A stretch of DNA of 64,000 nucleotides. Origin: Rachicladosporium sp. CCFEE 5018 (Eukaryota > Ascomycota > Dothideomycetes > Cladosporiales > Cladosporiaceae). The translations under genes and the position numbers were made by a program. Of the stretch, positions 9,954 to 20,900 are shown piece by piece (position 1 is the stretch's first letter; the number at the start of each line of letters is the position of its first letter). The notes beneath the pieces are model-generated. The model was not told where the DNA came from. It saw nothing but the letters and a program-made list of their open reading frames with translations, and searched no databases. Where the stretch lies: contig KZ111141.1 of assembly GCA_002077045.2 (NCBI GenBank), forward strand, positions 1,819,139-1,883,138, written 5' to 3'.

Positions 9954-10503
9954 ATGGCACCCACACTGGAGAAAGCATTCGACCTCCGGGTCTACCTCGA
10001 CAAAGATAACACAGTCCGTATCGGCACCATCAAGGGTGGCCCTCAACGCACCTACGCACCTGTTGGCCCTGGTGGATATTTGCGAGGCTCTGGTGTCGAC
10101 GCTGAGATCATCCCGAAAGGGGCTGACTCGGTTTTGGTTGACATGGCATCTGGTACAGCTCATCTCGACGTTCGTTGCGCCTTCAGGTCCAAAGAGGGCG
10201 ACAACTTCTATCTATACTACACCGGTACATTCCCCGGGTGATGGCTCTCTGATTGCAGCGCTAATGTTCTTGCAAGGAATTGTCAGACTAGACGAAAAGC
10301 TAGGCCTGCTCTTCACATTCAGTCCTGAAGTCCAGACTACAAAGAGCTGTGATCATTACTTCGTCACTACGCCGACGATCGAAGTATCGAACGAAGAGCA
10401 CAAGTGGATGGAACGGACGGTCTTTGTGTCTCATGGACATGTCTATGTCGAGGGAGATCGCTTGGCGGTGGAGTATGAGATGTACAAGGTGGTCTCGGGT
10501 TAG
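9954..10503 (+). CDS. DUF3237-family protein, paralogue 2
   Basis: Two exons: 9954-10224 and 10277-10503 (52-nt intron, phase 1), predicted 165 aa. The intron sits at the same codon as intron 1 of paralogue 1 (YYTG|IVRLDEK). A nearer acceptor (TTGCAG at 10258) would add six residues absent from paralogue 1, so the TGCAAG acceptor at 10276 is preferred. The second intron of paralogue 1 is absent: the region coding SHGHVYVEGDR is continuous. Long shared blocks (LEKxFDLR, GSGVxAEIIP, GTAHLDVR, DHYFxTTPxIEVSNExHKWME) show an old tandem duplication. The function of the family is unknown, with no secretion or membrane signal. Confidence 0.87.
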
Positions 10504-11312
10504 CCGAATAGCTTTCGGGCTGTTCGCGATGCGCTCAATCCAGGCCCTCTGAGATACCACCAATGCAAGACAGACTGTATGAAGGATGTCTCGCAACTAC
10601 GTCTCTCCGCGCGAGGCATGACTCAGCCGGTGGCGCTGCGCATTCCGCGATGAGATTTCAGCTAGTTGTTCCTTGGCATCGCTGTGTACTGTACCTGAGT
10701 GCTTTGTACCTACTGCAGTACTTTGGTCATGCGTCAACTTGACTCTGAATCACAATTTCCTTCTTTCCCGATAGCTTCCATCATGCTATGAATTGTCTCA
10801 CTCAAATCGTGCCACGCGATCATCTTCACAGCCAATGTCCTTATGAGACGTAAGTAGACTTTAGATACGTCGTGAAGCGAAAGCACTCGGCATCTCCCTG
10901 TGTTGCCCAAGCTCGGACCTCCATAGCAAAGTCATCAACCTGCGATCAACGACAGAACAGACCATCGCAGAAGTCGACACAACATCATCGTCGCGACGTC
11001 GTCGTTGACAAGATGCGTCCACGACCTAAGCACTTGAGCCTCTCACTGGTCGACCAGAGACCCGCTTCTTCGCGGACAAGAGATCCGGATCTGCCTTCGA
11101 GACCGCATCATAGCGCATGCAAGTACACCGTTGGCGTGGACTTCAACGGACCACACCAAAGCCACGGTTCGCTGGCATGATCGTGTCTCGTGGCAGTCCT
11201 GATACAACAGTGAAGTACATTGAATCTCTCATATCTTCGTCGATCATTCCTGCACGTTCACTTCAGCGCTCTTTCTCATCGTCACTTTTCATCCCACGGC
11301 AGCCACGCTGAG
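10504..11312. other. Intergenic region upstream of GH64 gene
   Basis: No supported gene. The GH64 reading frame stays open upstream to 11220 and could extend the protein by 31 residues, but the ATG at 11313 is the more usual type of start. Confidence 0.45.
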
Positions 11313-12757
11313 ATGGCGACGTCCAATTCTCTTCTCACCCGAGTGAGAAACATATTTCGTCGCAAGCCTAGAGACAAGACTAAGACTACCACGCAGAATA
11401 GCAACATCCCTAGTACCCAGCAACCTACCAATCAGCAGCAGGCAGCAGTCAATCAAGCTCAGCAGCCTTTAGTGACACAGAATCGAGCTGCAACTGCAGC
11501 GGCAGCAAGCACGTCTCCGAGATTGCAGATCCAGCTTCAAAACCAGACAAAGTCGAACCAGGTTTGGGCATACATCAGTGCGACTCTACTCAGCCGTTCA
11601 AAGAACACTGTCACCGCTGACACCCATCTCTAGCTGGCCAAGCCCTTGACAACAACAATGCTCTCTTCCTACTCCAGTCAGACGCCAGAACGCCTTATTA
11701 CCCGCCCTCACCCTCTTCGACCGGCCAGCCCTTGAATGCTAATTGCGCCATTCCCTTGGGTGGACCAGGCAACACAGTCAGCGCAACCATCCCACGTATA
11801 GCTGGTGGTCGAATCTGGTTCTCCCAGGACGCCACGCTGAAGTTCTTCGTGAACCCTGGTCCCGGTCTCGTCGAGCCCTCAATCTTCAACCCTGCTGACC
11901 CGAACATCAACACCAACTTTGCCTTCTGCGAGTTCACCTACAATCAATACGAGCTGTTCGCCAACATCAGCTACGTCGACTTCGTCTCCGCTCTACCGAT
12001 CGCGCTCACCGTCAGAGATAACTCAGGTGCTACACGACACGTTGCCGGCATGGGACCAAACGGCTTGACTCAAGTTGCGCAAGGCCTGCAAGCGCAGACC
12101 GCGAAGGACACGAGACGATGGAGCTCACTGATCGTCTCGCGCAACAACCAGCCACTTCGGATCCTTTCGCCAAACTCTGGCATTCTGCTCAACCCTTCGT
12201 GGTTCGGTACTTACTGGAACGCCTACGTGGATCAAGTTTACGCCCAGTACTCGACCAAGCCTTACACGATCAACACGCAGGCTCAGTTTGGGAACGTCAC
12301 TGGCCAAGTGAGTAACAACACTTTTAAGTTCGGCAATTCCACATTCGCGAAGCCGAGTGCCAAAGACATCTTCGGTTGCAACACAGGGCCATTCGCAACG
12401 GGAAGCAATACCGAGACCAATGTGATCATTCCCCGCCTCTCGGCGGCATTCAATCGCAGTACTCTGCTCCTATCGAATTCTTATCCGAATTCGGTACAGC
12501 CTGCACAGTACTATCAGAACCAGACGACGAATGTAAGCCATTCCATCCTCCTCCCTTAGACTTCCAGATCCGCTGACTCGGGAATACAGCACTACGCCCG
12601 CCTCGTGCACGCCGCGAACCTCGACGGGCATGGCTACGCCTTCCCCTACGACGACGTCACACCTGACGGTGGCGTCGGCCAGGAGGGAAGCATCAGCAGC
12701 GGCTCGACGGCTTCGTTTCTGGTGGCTGTGGGCGGCAACAATGCTTATGCGGCTTAG
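11313..12757 (+). CDS. Glycoside hydrolase family 64 (beta-1,3-glucanase/thaumatin-like) protein
   Basis: Three exons: 11313-11577, 11634-12532 and 12590-12757 (introns of 56 and 57 nt), predicted 443 aa. Both joins restore conserved text: AYI|TGQALDNNNALFLLQSD and NQTTN|HYARLVHAANLDG. The GH64 fold spans about residues 70-440. E188 (in CEFTYN) and D204 (in ISYVDFVS) are 16 residues apart, the same spacing as the catalytic Glu154/Asp170 pair of the Streptomyces laminaripentaose-producing enzyme, so catalysis is plausible. GH64 enzymes release pentasaccharides from beta-1,3-glucan. Unusually for a glucanase there is no signal peptide: the N terminus is basic (RVRNIFRRKPRDK) and then Q/A-rich. 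The protein may therefore be cytosolic or leave the cell by another route. Confidence 0.9.
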
Positions 12758-12868
12758 GACGCGCCAGAAGACGCTATGGCGAAGGGGGAGAAGGTTATGA
12801 AGGTAAAGCCAGTCTGATGGGATTCTCTGTACGTACTGTAGATTCATGGACATTAGGGTATCTCACGA

Positions 12869-14620
12869 TCAGCCTTCAGCGCTTCCCGCGACAGCGTACC
12901 CTCGTGCCACGCCTTCACGGCCTTGCTCCATGCCTGCACCGATGATCTTGCCGTCTGCGTCGCGCTCGTAGGCAATTCGTTCGTCGCTACCGAGGCCGGT
13001 CCAGGTCCGTTGGGAACGGAGGAACTCAGCACCGGGTGAAGTGACGCCGTTGACTGTCGCTATATCGCCTTTGGCGCGCTGTATGAGAGCCGAAGAAGGT
13101 GCTGCAGTCTCGCTTGACGCTTGAGATGAAGACACCATCACTGGCTTCGGGCGGCCCATGGGTCGTGATCGTGAGACGTACTTGCCCGTTCGAAGATCGA
13201 ACTCCGGAGGCTCATCGTCTGACTCTTCGTCGTCCCAATGCGCGCTACTGCTGCCCGCCCCACTGTCCTCTGTGTCTGCCACGTAGCCAGGCCCATCGTC
13301 TGCATTGGTACCGTCTACCGCAGTTCGATCTCTGTTCAGCAGGCTCCCGAAATCTCCGACCCATTCTCCACCCCACTGCCTCTTCCCATCGCCCTGTAAC
13401 GCGACCTCCAACTCAAACGGCGTGATCACAGGTTTGTAAAATTCCCCACTATCTACCAAACTGCTTTCCCAGCATCCGATGATCACCCAGCCTTCGATCT
13501 CGGCGAAATTTGCCAGCTTAGCGGCGTTTAGCTTGCCGACAACGAAGGTGTAAGACTTCTTGCCAGCTCGGGTAATGAGGTCCTGGCAATATGCGAGAGC
13601 AGACAGGTAGTTCTTCACTGACAGGGTATTGATCAACAGACCAAGGACTGGAGCTATGGAGATAGATGTCAAGAGGGCGTAGCGGCGGCGAAGGAGTACT
13701 GATGTGTTCGAAACAAGGACTTCGGGGTTCGGGCTTGAGATGGCGGTTGTGAGGGTGTGGATCGCTTTGACGCGAGAGGAGAGCATGAGGAGAAGGCTGT
13801 TGGGTGGGTTTGAGACGTGGAAGACGCTGTATGCTTTCAGTGCTTCAAGGTCGGACTGAACGTCCTCAGGTACGGTCCGATTTGGCAGCGCGCTTCCAGG
13901 ATTGTGCAGGATGTCTGTCGCGAAGAGGTTGCCATAGCCTTGATCGCGGAGTCGCTGAGCCAGTTCTGATATGTGGGATTGATACGGGACATCTGCCATG
14001 AGTATTACCTTCTCTTGTGCATTGGTGTATGTGCGCTTGAATGCTACTACTGCGGCATCAAGATCAAGTGGCGGAGACGTGAAGACGTATATCACCGGTA
14101 GTCTTGCAGTCGGGCTCAGACATGACCTTCCATAGTGCACTACCACGTCGGCATCCACGTGCTCGGCTGCAATCTCGTCGACACAACAGGCGCCGTAGGA
14201 CGTGTCACCAAGTATGGTGAGGTAGTGTCCCTGGTCTTTCCCGGTGCTCTCACTTGGCTGGCTGGTCCTGTTCATATCTAATGCGCCAACCTGGCTCGCA
14301 ATACTCTCTGCGCTCGCAGCAAGTTCGTCGCGACCGGACGCCGCCTTCGGGTCCAGTGGACTGTTCCTCTTGTGTATCTTCTTCAACTCCCTTGATAGAC
14401 TGTCGCTGACTCTCGGTGCGTCCACCATCATACTGTCCGGAAATTGCAGACCAATCCGCCGCCATCTTCCTTCGCGTATCTCCCGAACCGTACGATGGAT
14501 CTCATACTGCACATAGAGCTGCTCGTCTGATAGTCTACTACCCGCATTGACAGGCGATGCGATCGGCTCAAATCTGTCGTCGGCCGGGGTCGAGAGAATC
14601 GGTGCGGTCGAGACGGACAT
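12869..14620 (-). CDS. DPH2: Diphthamide biosynthesis protein 2
   Basis: Single-exon ORF of 583 aa. It has the Dph1/Dph2 fold with the block GDTSYGACCVDEIAAEHVDADVVVHYGRSCLSP. Candidate cluster cysteines are C145/C146, C167 and C383 (in IIGCWESSLVD). In the family, Dph2 pairs with Dph1 as the radical-SAM-like [4Fe-4S] enzyme that transfers a 3-amino-3-carboxypropyl group to a histidine of elongation factor 2, the first step of diphthamide formation in the cytosol. The C-terminal 130 residues are acidic and disordered, then end with WTGLGSDERIAYERDADGKI. It is convergent with the GH64 gene and divergent from the roadblock gene at 14988. Confidence 0.95.
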   Translation of the reverse strand: MSVSTAPILSTPADDRFEPIASPVNAGSRLSDEQLYVQYEIHRTVREIREGRWRRIGLQFPDSMMVDAPRVSDSLSRELKKIHKRNSPLDPKAASGRDELAASAESIASQVGALDMNRTSQPSESTGKDQGHYLTILGDTSYGACCVDEIAAEHVDADVVVHYGRSCLSPTARLPVIYVFTSPPLDLDAAVVAFKRTYTNAQEKVILMADVPYQSHISELAQRLRDQGYGNLFATDILHNPGSALPNRTVPEDVQSDLEALKAYSVFHVSNPPNSLLLMLSSRVKAIHTLTTAISSPNPEVLVSNTSVLLRRRYALLTSISIAPVLGLLINTLSVKNYLSALAYCQDLITRAGKKSYTFVVGKLNAAKLANFAEIEGWVIIGCWESSLVDSGEFYKPVITPFELEVALQGDGKRQWGGEWVGDFGSLLNRDRTAVDGTNADDGPGYVADTEDSGAGSSSAHWDDEESDDEPPEFDLRTGKYVSRSRPMGRPKPVMVSSSQASSETAAPSSALIQRAKGDIATVNGVTSPGAEFLRSQRTWTGLGSDERIAYERDADGKIIGAGMEQGREGVARGYAVAGSAEG

Positions 14621-14987
14621 TTTGCTGTCGCCCGTTGGCTCTGCGCGGGAGCGGATTGTCCTAGATGTCCATCATAGTATACCCAATTACCAAAAAGTAC
14701 TTTCTGTGCCACAGGCCTTATCGCCGGCTTATGGCCGACACGTGGTTGCAGGGTTATCTACATGTACACCTTCCATATCGCCTTCGGTACCGACATCTTT
14801 CTCACGGGCAATCGCATCGTTTGCGATAGGCCGCAGGTCATTGCTTCTTGACGGGGAGGTGCGCATGGCTAAGATGCCGCGTGAGAGTCTCCACGCCTAG
14901 CGGAAGGAGTTTGATGGGTCTTCGTTGTGACGCTCCGTCTCAGCGACCACTTGAACTCGAACACACCCGAGTATTGCATTAGCGATC
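14621..14987. other. Divergent promoter region DPH2 / roadblock gene
   Basis: A 367-bp region between two divergent starts (14620 minus, 14988 plus). No gene was seen in it; it probably carries both promoters. Confidence 0.5.
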
Positions 14988-15602
14988 ATGCTGAACGCGC
15001 GAGCCTTGACCGAGCTCCTCACCCTTAACACAGATGATACTCTGTGCAAGCAGTGGTGGCTGATGACTCCTAATGGCACCTTGCTTGCCTATAATGAACC
15101 CAGCGGAATCAAAACTCTGCGCAACAAGGCCGCCATGGTCGCACTATCCTGGCAGGAGCATCAGCTACTAATGCAGCCTCAGCCCGAGGATTCGGAGCAG
15201 GACGAGGACGGCTCTCAAGAGTCTGAAGCACTTGGCCCTGCTGTGAAGCTCCGGGCGCTGACCATCGAATCGACGACCTCAAACATCTTGACCACCCGCG
15301 TACAAGCCGGGCTGCTACTTACACTAGAAGGCGGTGTACCGCCTCGGCGCCGTGGCTTCGAACCAAAGACCTCTGCTGAAGGGGACGACGATGCTGTGTA
15401 TCCGCCAGAAGACACAGCCGAAGCCGCCACGTCAAGCGAAGAGCTCACAACGTCAAGACCAAGCAGCACAATGAGTAACGCCGCTATCAGCATCCTCCGT
15501 CTCCAACGAAAGAAGCTCGATGCATTGGCTGATGCGATATTGGACGAGCTCGAACGAACTGGGTTCACCATGCCTGGCAAAGGAGCAATTAACATGTTCT
15601 GA
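14988..15602 (+). CDS. Roadblock/LC7-fold protein, putative LAMTOR2-like EGO/Ragulator subunit
   Basis: Single-exon ORF of 204 aa. The order of elements fits LAMTOR2/p14: MLNARALTELL, then a strand with NGTLLAYNEP, a helix with AAMVALSWQEH, a beta segment LRALTIESTTSNILTTRVQAGLLLTL, and a last helix KKLDALADAILDELERTG. The match is by pattern and remembered family architecture, not by a search. Such proteins form heterodimers in the Ragulator/EGO scaffold, which anchors Rag GTPases to the vacuole for TORC1 signalling. Two acidic or low-complexity insertions (about 65-80 and 115-155) lengthen it compared with the roughly 125-residue animal protein. A LAMTOR1-like gene lies at 58.4 kb in the same window. 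Another roadblock family remains possible. Confidence 0.65.
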   Translation: MLNARALTELLTLNTDDTLCKQWWLMTPNGTLLAYNEPSGIKTLRNKAAMVALSWQEHQLLMQPQPEDSEQDEDGSQESEALGPAVKLRALTIESTTSNILTTRVQAGLLLTLEGGVPPRRRGFEPKTSAEGDDDAVYPPEDTAEAATSSEELTTSRPSSTMSNAAISILRLQRKKLDALADAILDELERTGFTMPGKGAINMF

Positions 15603-15977
15603 TCGCACGCAATTGACGATATATCAGTCATAGCCTGGACTAGACATATATCGAGCCCTGCGAGGAATTCGCGGTCAAACGAACCAACGAAATGTGACCC
15701 TTGGACATCCTGAAGCACACTGCACTCCACGTTCGCGAACGTGGGGTCAGACGCGGGGTATTGGACTTCGATGCTTTGTAGGTACCTATTGGAGTACCGG
15801 AGAAGGCGGACCTGCAGATGCAGTGTGGCATGTGAGAGCCAGGCTGAAATGTTCGCACGCCGATGACGGACGGTAGGCAAACAAATATGCTCACCTTCCG
15901 CCCCGTATTTGCCTTGACAACGAGTACTTGAAGCTCTTCCAGTCGAGTCACGGAGACGTCGATCGCGGAAATACACT
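15603..15977. other. Upstream region of PGDH gene
   Basis: No supported gene; it forms the promoter and 5' leader of the plus-strand PGDH gene. It contains an 18-bp perfect palindrome at 15727-15744. Confidence 0.5.
15727..15744. promoter_or_regulatory. 18-bp perfect palindrome upstream of PGDH
   Basis: CCACGTTCGCGAACGTGG is identical to its reverse complement. It is centred about 240 bp upstream of the PGDH start at 15978 and about 130 bp after the roadblock gene. The size and symmetry fit a site for a dimeric transcription factor. No specific factor can be named from sequence. Confidence 0.4.
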
Positions 15978-17865
15978 ATGCCTCAACCACAGAACGGTAC
16001 CAATGGTCACGCAGCACGCCCAAAGGTTCTCATACCTGAGAAGGTCTCACCGGATGGCCTCAAACTCCTACAAGCCTCCCTCGATGTCCACGAACGCAAA
16101 GGTCTGAGTCCGCAAGAGCTCGAGGAAGTTATCGGCGAGTACGATGCACTCATTGTGCGAAGCGAGACGAAAGTCACTGCAGCGCTGTTGGCGGCTGGCA
16201 AGCGACTACGCGTTGTAGCAAGAGCCGGAGTAGGTGTTGACAATGTGGATCTCGACGCTGCGACGAAGCTGGGCATCATTGTGGTCAACAGTCCGCAGGG
16301 AAACATCAACGCCGCTGCTGAGCACACCATTGCCTTGCTCATGGCTACGGCGAGGAACATCGACATCGCTAGCGCTAGTCTGAAAAGTGGAAAGTGGGAG
16401 AGGAGCAAGCTGGTGGGTGTCGAAGTCAAGGGAAAGACGTTGGCTATCATCGGACTAGGCAAGGGTAAGCAGTATTGCGTTGTTGCAGGGAGTATAAAAC
16501 GCTGACCGTATCTACAGTCGGTCTCACCGTTGCGCGTGCAGCCGGCGGTCTGGGCATGGACCTGATAGCCTTTGACCCTTACGCCAACACCTCACTGGCA
16601 GCGTCCGCAAACGTTGAGATCGTCTCCACTATGGACGAGCTTCTGAAGCAGGCCGACTTTCTCACTATCCACACACCACTCATAGCATCCACAAAAGGCA
16701 TGATCAGCGCAAATGAGCTCGCGAAGATGAAGAAGACGGCACGCGTACTCAACGTGGCACGAGGAGGCATGTTTGACGAGGCTGCACTGCTGGAGGCCCT
16801 CGAAGCAGGCACGATAGCCGGCGCTGGGATAGACGTGTTCACGTCTGAGCCGCCAGCCCCGGACGATAGTGCGAGCAGACTCATAGCACATCCTAAGGTC
16901 GTTGCAACACCGCATCTTGGAGCGTCTACAGTGGAAGCCCAGGAGAATGTCTCGATCGATGTCTGCACACAAGTCATCTCGATTCTCTCTGGCCAGATGC
17001 CGCGCAGCGCAGGTAAGTCATACCTCCCTCTTCCCACCCTTTACAGTGCCTTGCTAATCCTATCCTAGTGAATGCTCCCCTCATCCTCCCCGAAGAATAC
17101 CGCACGCTCTCCCCCTTCGTCTCCCTCCTCGAAAAGATGGGCTCTCTCTACACCCAACACTTCCAACCGCCCTCTGCCTCCCAACCCCGTAAGATCTTCC
17201 ACCTAACCTACACCGGCGCCCTCGCCTCCGCGCAAACGACCAAACCGCTTTTCGCAGCCTTCCTCAAGGGTCTCCTGACCCCAATCACCTCTTCGGAGAG
17301 TCTGAACATCAACTTAGTGAACGCTGAGATCGTGGCGAAGGAACGCGGCATCCTGATCAACGAGTCCCGCTCGCGAGAGGAGGATCTGGAGTCCTCGTCT
17401 GGTTTCGCATCATCAGTGACTCTTACAGCTCGACTGGCACCACGCTCCCCATCCGTCTCCCGCATCCCTGACCCCTTCAGTCAGTCCAAAAAGATCGACC
17501 AAGACCACACGATTACCGGCTTCGTCTCTGCCAACACGCCCTACATCTCTCGCCTCGGGCGCTTCGAATGTCGCTTCATCCCCTCTGGCACACTGCTCAT
17601 CTGCAGGAACTTCGACTCGCCTGGCAAGATCGGCGTTGTGGGAGGACGACTGGGGAAAGCGGGGGTGAATATCAGATTCATGAGTGTGGCGCCTATCGAC
17701 TCACCGGAAGGAGCGGAGGGTGAGCTGATTGATAGTGACGGGAAGCAGGAGGGAAAGAACGAAGCGTTGATGATTCTGGGCATTGCGGGGAGTGTGAGTA
17801 AGGAAGTGAGGGAGAGTCTGGTGGGCGAGGATGGAGTGCTGGAGGCGGGTGTTGTGGTGTTGTGA
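15978..17865 (+). CDS. D-3-phosphoglycerate dehydrogenase (long, ACT-containing form)
   Basis: Three exons: 15978-16464, 16518-17012 and 17069-17865 (introns of 53 and 56 nt), predicted 592 aa. The joins give the Rossmann motif GLGK|VGLTVARAAGGLGM and PRSA|VNAPLILPEEY. Catalytic elements are visible: Arg in ARAGVGVDNVD, Glu in FTSEPPAPDD, His in ATPHLGAST. The C-terminal half has the allosteric-substrate-binding-like segment and an ACT-like end (GKIGVVGGRLGKAGVNIRFM). The enzyme oxidises 3-phosphoglycerate with NAD+ as the first step of cytosolic serine synthesis. The domain order is that of long SerA enzymes rather than the short yeast Ser3/Ser33 type. The acidic insert EGAEGELIDSDGKQEGKN near the end of the ACT domain is unusual. 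Confidence 0.95.
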
Positions 17866-17959
17866 GCTGAAATACAAGTCTCACACAGCCGACTTCAGAG
17901 TGAGAAAAGCGGTGATCGATTCTAGAATGATCATGCCATATGTGTATGCATGTCTAGAT

Positions 17960-20900
17960 CTAGTAGTCGCTATCGTAGTCTTCCTCCGGCAACAACGCGC
18001 GGTAACGTCTGCTGGCTAGATCTTGCTCGAGTCCGCCTTCGCTCTCGGGATCTGCGTAGCCTGTATGAAGTTAGTGGATGTGCTTTCAAGTCATAATGTA
18101 GGCATGCGCGACTTACCTCTCCCGCCCAGCAAGCTCAACACAACCGGCAAGAACACCAGCGCATGCAGCGCCGCCCAAATTACCAGCGCAAGCCACACCC
18201 TGAAGTAGTAAACCTCAAAGATCTTACTCCTCGTAAATGCCAGCACGAACACACCCAGCAGCTTCGTGACAGTGATACCACTAAACACACTCCCTCCAAC
18301 ATTTACCAGCGCAGCCCAAGCCCTGCCTTCTTTGTTACCAGCAGTATTGCCACGCATAGGCGCCCGCTCCAAGATAGCAGGCTGCGGCACGGTGAAAGCT
18401 CGTGCAATGTGAGCGCAGAACTCAACGCTGATACCGACGGAGATGATGATGTTGACGAGGGAGACGGCGTTGAGGCTCACGCCGACGAGCGTCATGGTTG
18501 CCACGATGTCGGTCACGATCATAGCTACCGTCAGCGTGACTAGAAACGCGGTGGCCAAAGAGCCCAGGAGCAGCGTCGTTAAGCCGAGGATGAACAGCAG
18601 CGCGGAGCCTACTAGCGTTGTTGCAAGTCCGATGATGGAGTGGTACTGGTCGAAGAAGATGTAGAACTTCGAGTACGGGAACACTTCGATGTTGTTCTCG
18701 CGAGAGATGTCGTTTGCGATGCGGCGTGCGGAAGCGTAGGCTGCGATGAAATCGTGTTGAGAGCGCAAGGGCGTGTGGGCTGTGCGGAAGTGCGTTGCTG
18801 GAAGGGTAAGAGATGTGGCGTTGTAGCGGACTGCGTCGCTGTAGGCTGCTGCGCCGGCTAAGGGGCAGTCTTCGACGGCTGTGTCGTTGAGCCAGTGGGA
18901 GAGTTGAGAAATGAAGGCTTCGCCTTCGGGCATGCCGGTCATGGTCACGCTCCAAGGTGGGTCTTGTTCGGCTAGACAGGGCTCGCCGTTAGAGTCGAGG
19001 CAGCAGGTATCGAGCTCGGGGTCGAGGTATTTCAGGAAGTCGTCGATCCAGCTAGCCGTGGAATCGGCTATGTAGGAGAGATCTGAGCGTTTGCGCTCTT
19101 GTTCGAGGATGTTTGTCAGGGAGAGGGTGTTGCAAGTGGAGAAGCGGGCGCAGAGTTCGCGTTGGTGAGAGCGTTGCGTAACATTCAGATCGCGCGTGAC
19201 GAAGTAGACTGGTGGGCCCGCATCGAAGTAGGCGTAGAGGTCATTGAAGTAGTCGATCATGTAGCTGCCTTGAGGCATTGCCATGCGTTGGTCAAGGCCG
19301 AGCTCGATTTCAGGGAGTAAGGCGATGCCCGCTCCGAAGATGGCGAGGAAGATAGTCAAGATCACCACTCGAGCGCGATTGCCGAGAATAGTGGGTGCAT
19401 ACGTCTTGCGAATGAAGCGAGAAAGCCAACCTTCCTCTTCCTGGCCACTGAAGGGTGCTCCACCATAGCCATTTGGCATGCTCGAGTCGTGAGCGCCCTG
19501 GAGCTTGACACATGGGATGCAGTCCGCACGGCCAGCCTCGACGCGCTCTTGATTCAATGCGAGCACCGACACGAACATGGTGATCTGCAGCAATGCATTG
19601 ATTAGGACAGCGCCCGCAGCATAAGCCGCGAAGTTGCGAACCGCTGGCATGCCCACGAAGGCGCCGAGCGCGAATGTGACAGTCTCCGTCGTGGCTGACA
19701 GCAAAATCGACGGACCAATGCGGCCCATGGTGCGTGCAACCCGCTCCGGTACTACCTCGTCGGCATGACTTATGTTTACGCGCTCGAACTCGTGCACGAT
19801 GAGGAAGATGTTGTCCACGCCGACTGCTAGGACCAGGAATGGAATCACCTCGGCGATGATGAGAGTAGCCTTGAGGCCAAAGGCGGCGAACAGCCCAACA
19901 CTGGCAGATACTGACATCAGGACAATGATGATGCCGACTATGCCGAGCATGAATTTGCTCTGCACGAGCGCGCCCGCCGGGTTCTTCAAGATCGAGCTGA
20001 GCGAGACTGTGGTGCTACCCAGTGCAAGCGAAGCGTAGAAGAACATGACACTGTAGCTGATGACGATGATCTTGACGTCGGTGTTGGTGTTCTTGTTGAG
20101 CTCCTCTTCGAGCGAGATCTCGGCATTGAAGCTCAGGCGCAGGCCGCGCTCACTTGCTTCGACCTGAACGTCGAGCAGGAGGTCTTTCAGACTCTGTTCC
20201 CACTCTTCGGCCTTTGCCAAGCCAGGATCACCAGGATTGCGACCCTTGACAACCCAGGTCACGACCAGTGCCTGAGCGTCGGCCGCTTGTTGTGTGGTAC
20301 GATTGTAGCCGCCCAACACTCGCTCGACGGGAATGGGTTGACCAAAGTCTGGACGGCAGTCCACAGGCTGCTCTGTGCAGTGCTGTAAATCCTTCTTCCA
20401 GGTCTTCTCGTCGATTGCGGAGAAGTCATCACCAGCATTCTGGAAGTAGCCAGTGATGCTCTGCACGACACAGGCATCTCCAGTCGGCTTGTAGCAGACG
20501 TCTTGGAACGTGTAGCCGTGGTCGTAACTCTTGCGTGTGCGAACTCGATGCTCGACATCATACCACCATCGAAGTGTCTCGTAGGTCAGTACAGATCCTG
20601 GGTTATTGACATCTGTATCGTTCACCAAGAAGGCCTGCTCGGCACGAAAGAAGGGCCCGAAGCTCTCGTCGAAGAATTGCTTCTCCTGCGCTGCGTCGGA
20701 GTTGGGCGCAACCCAAAGCTTGACAGGGTCCTTCTCAATTTGAAAGCGTAGCCAGCCCAGACTCAGCAGTCCGACAACAATGACGCTGCTGACGATCGTA
20801 ATGGCTGGGTAGTTGGCGCAGACACGAGCTAGAGAGCTGAAGGCGCGATCGCAGTAGGTGTTCAGCCAGTACTGCCGTGTCGGGCGATCAGTGAGACCAG

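Noticed and set aside
10259..10276. Alternative acceptor in DUF3237 paralogue 2 adding six residues
   Set aside because: In frame, but it breaks alignment with paralogue 1 at the same intron.
15350..15380. GGTTCGAAGCC-like element on the minus strand
   Set aside because: Lies inside the roadblock coding sequence and cannot fold as a tRNA.
15215..15976. 253-codon minus-strand open frame
   Set aside because: Mostly antisense to the roadblock gene and the PGDH promoter; no recognisable domain.
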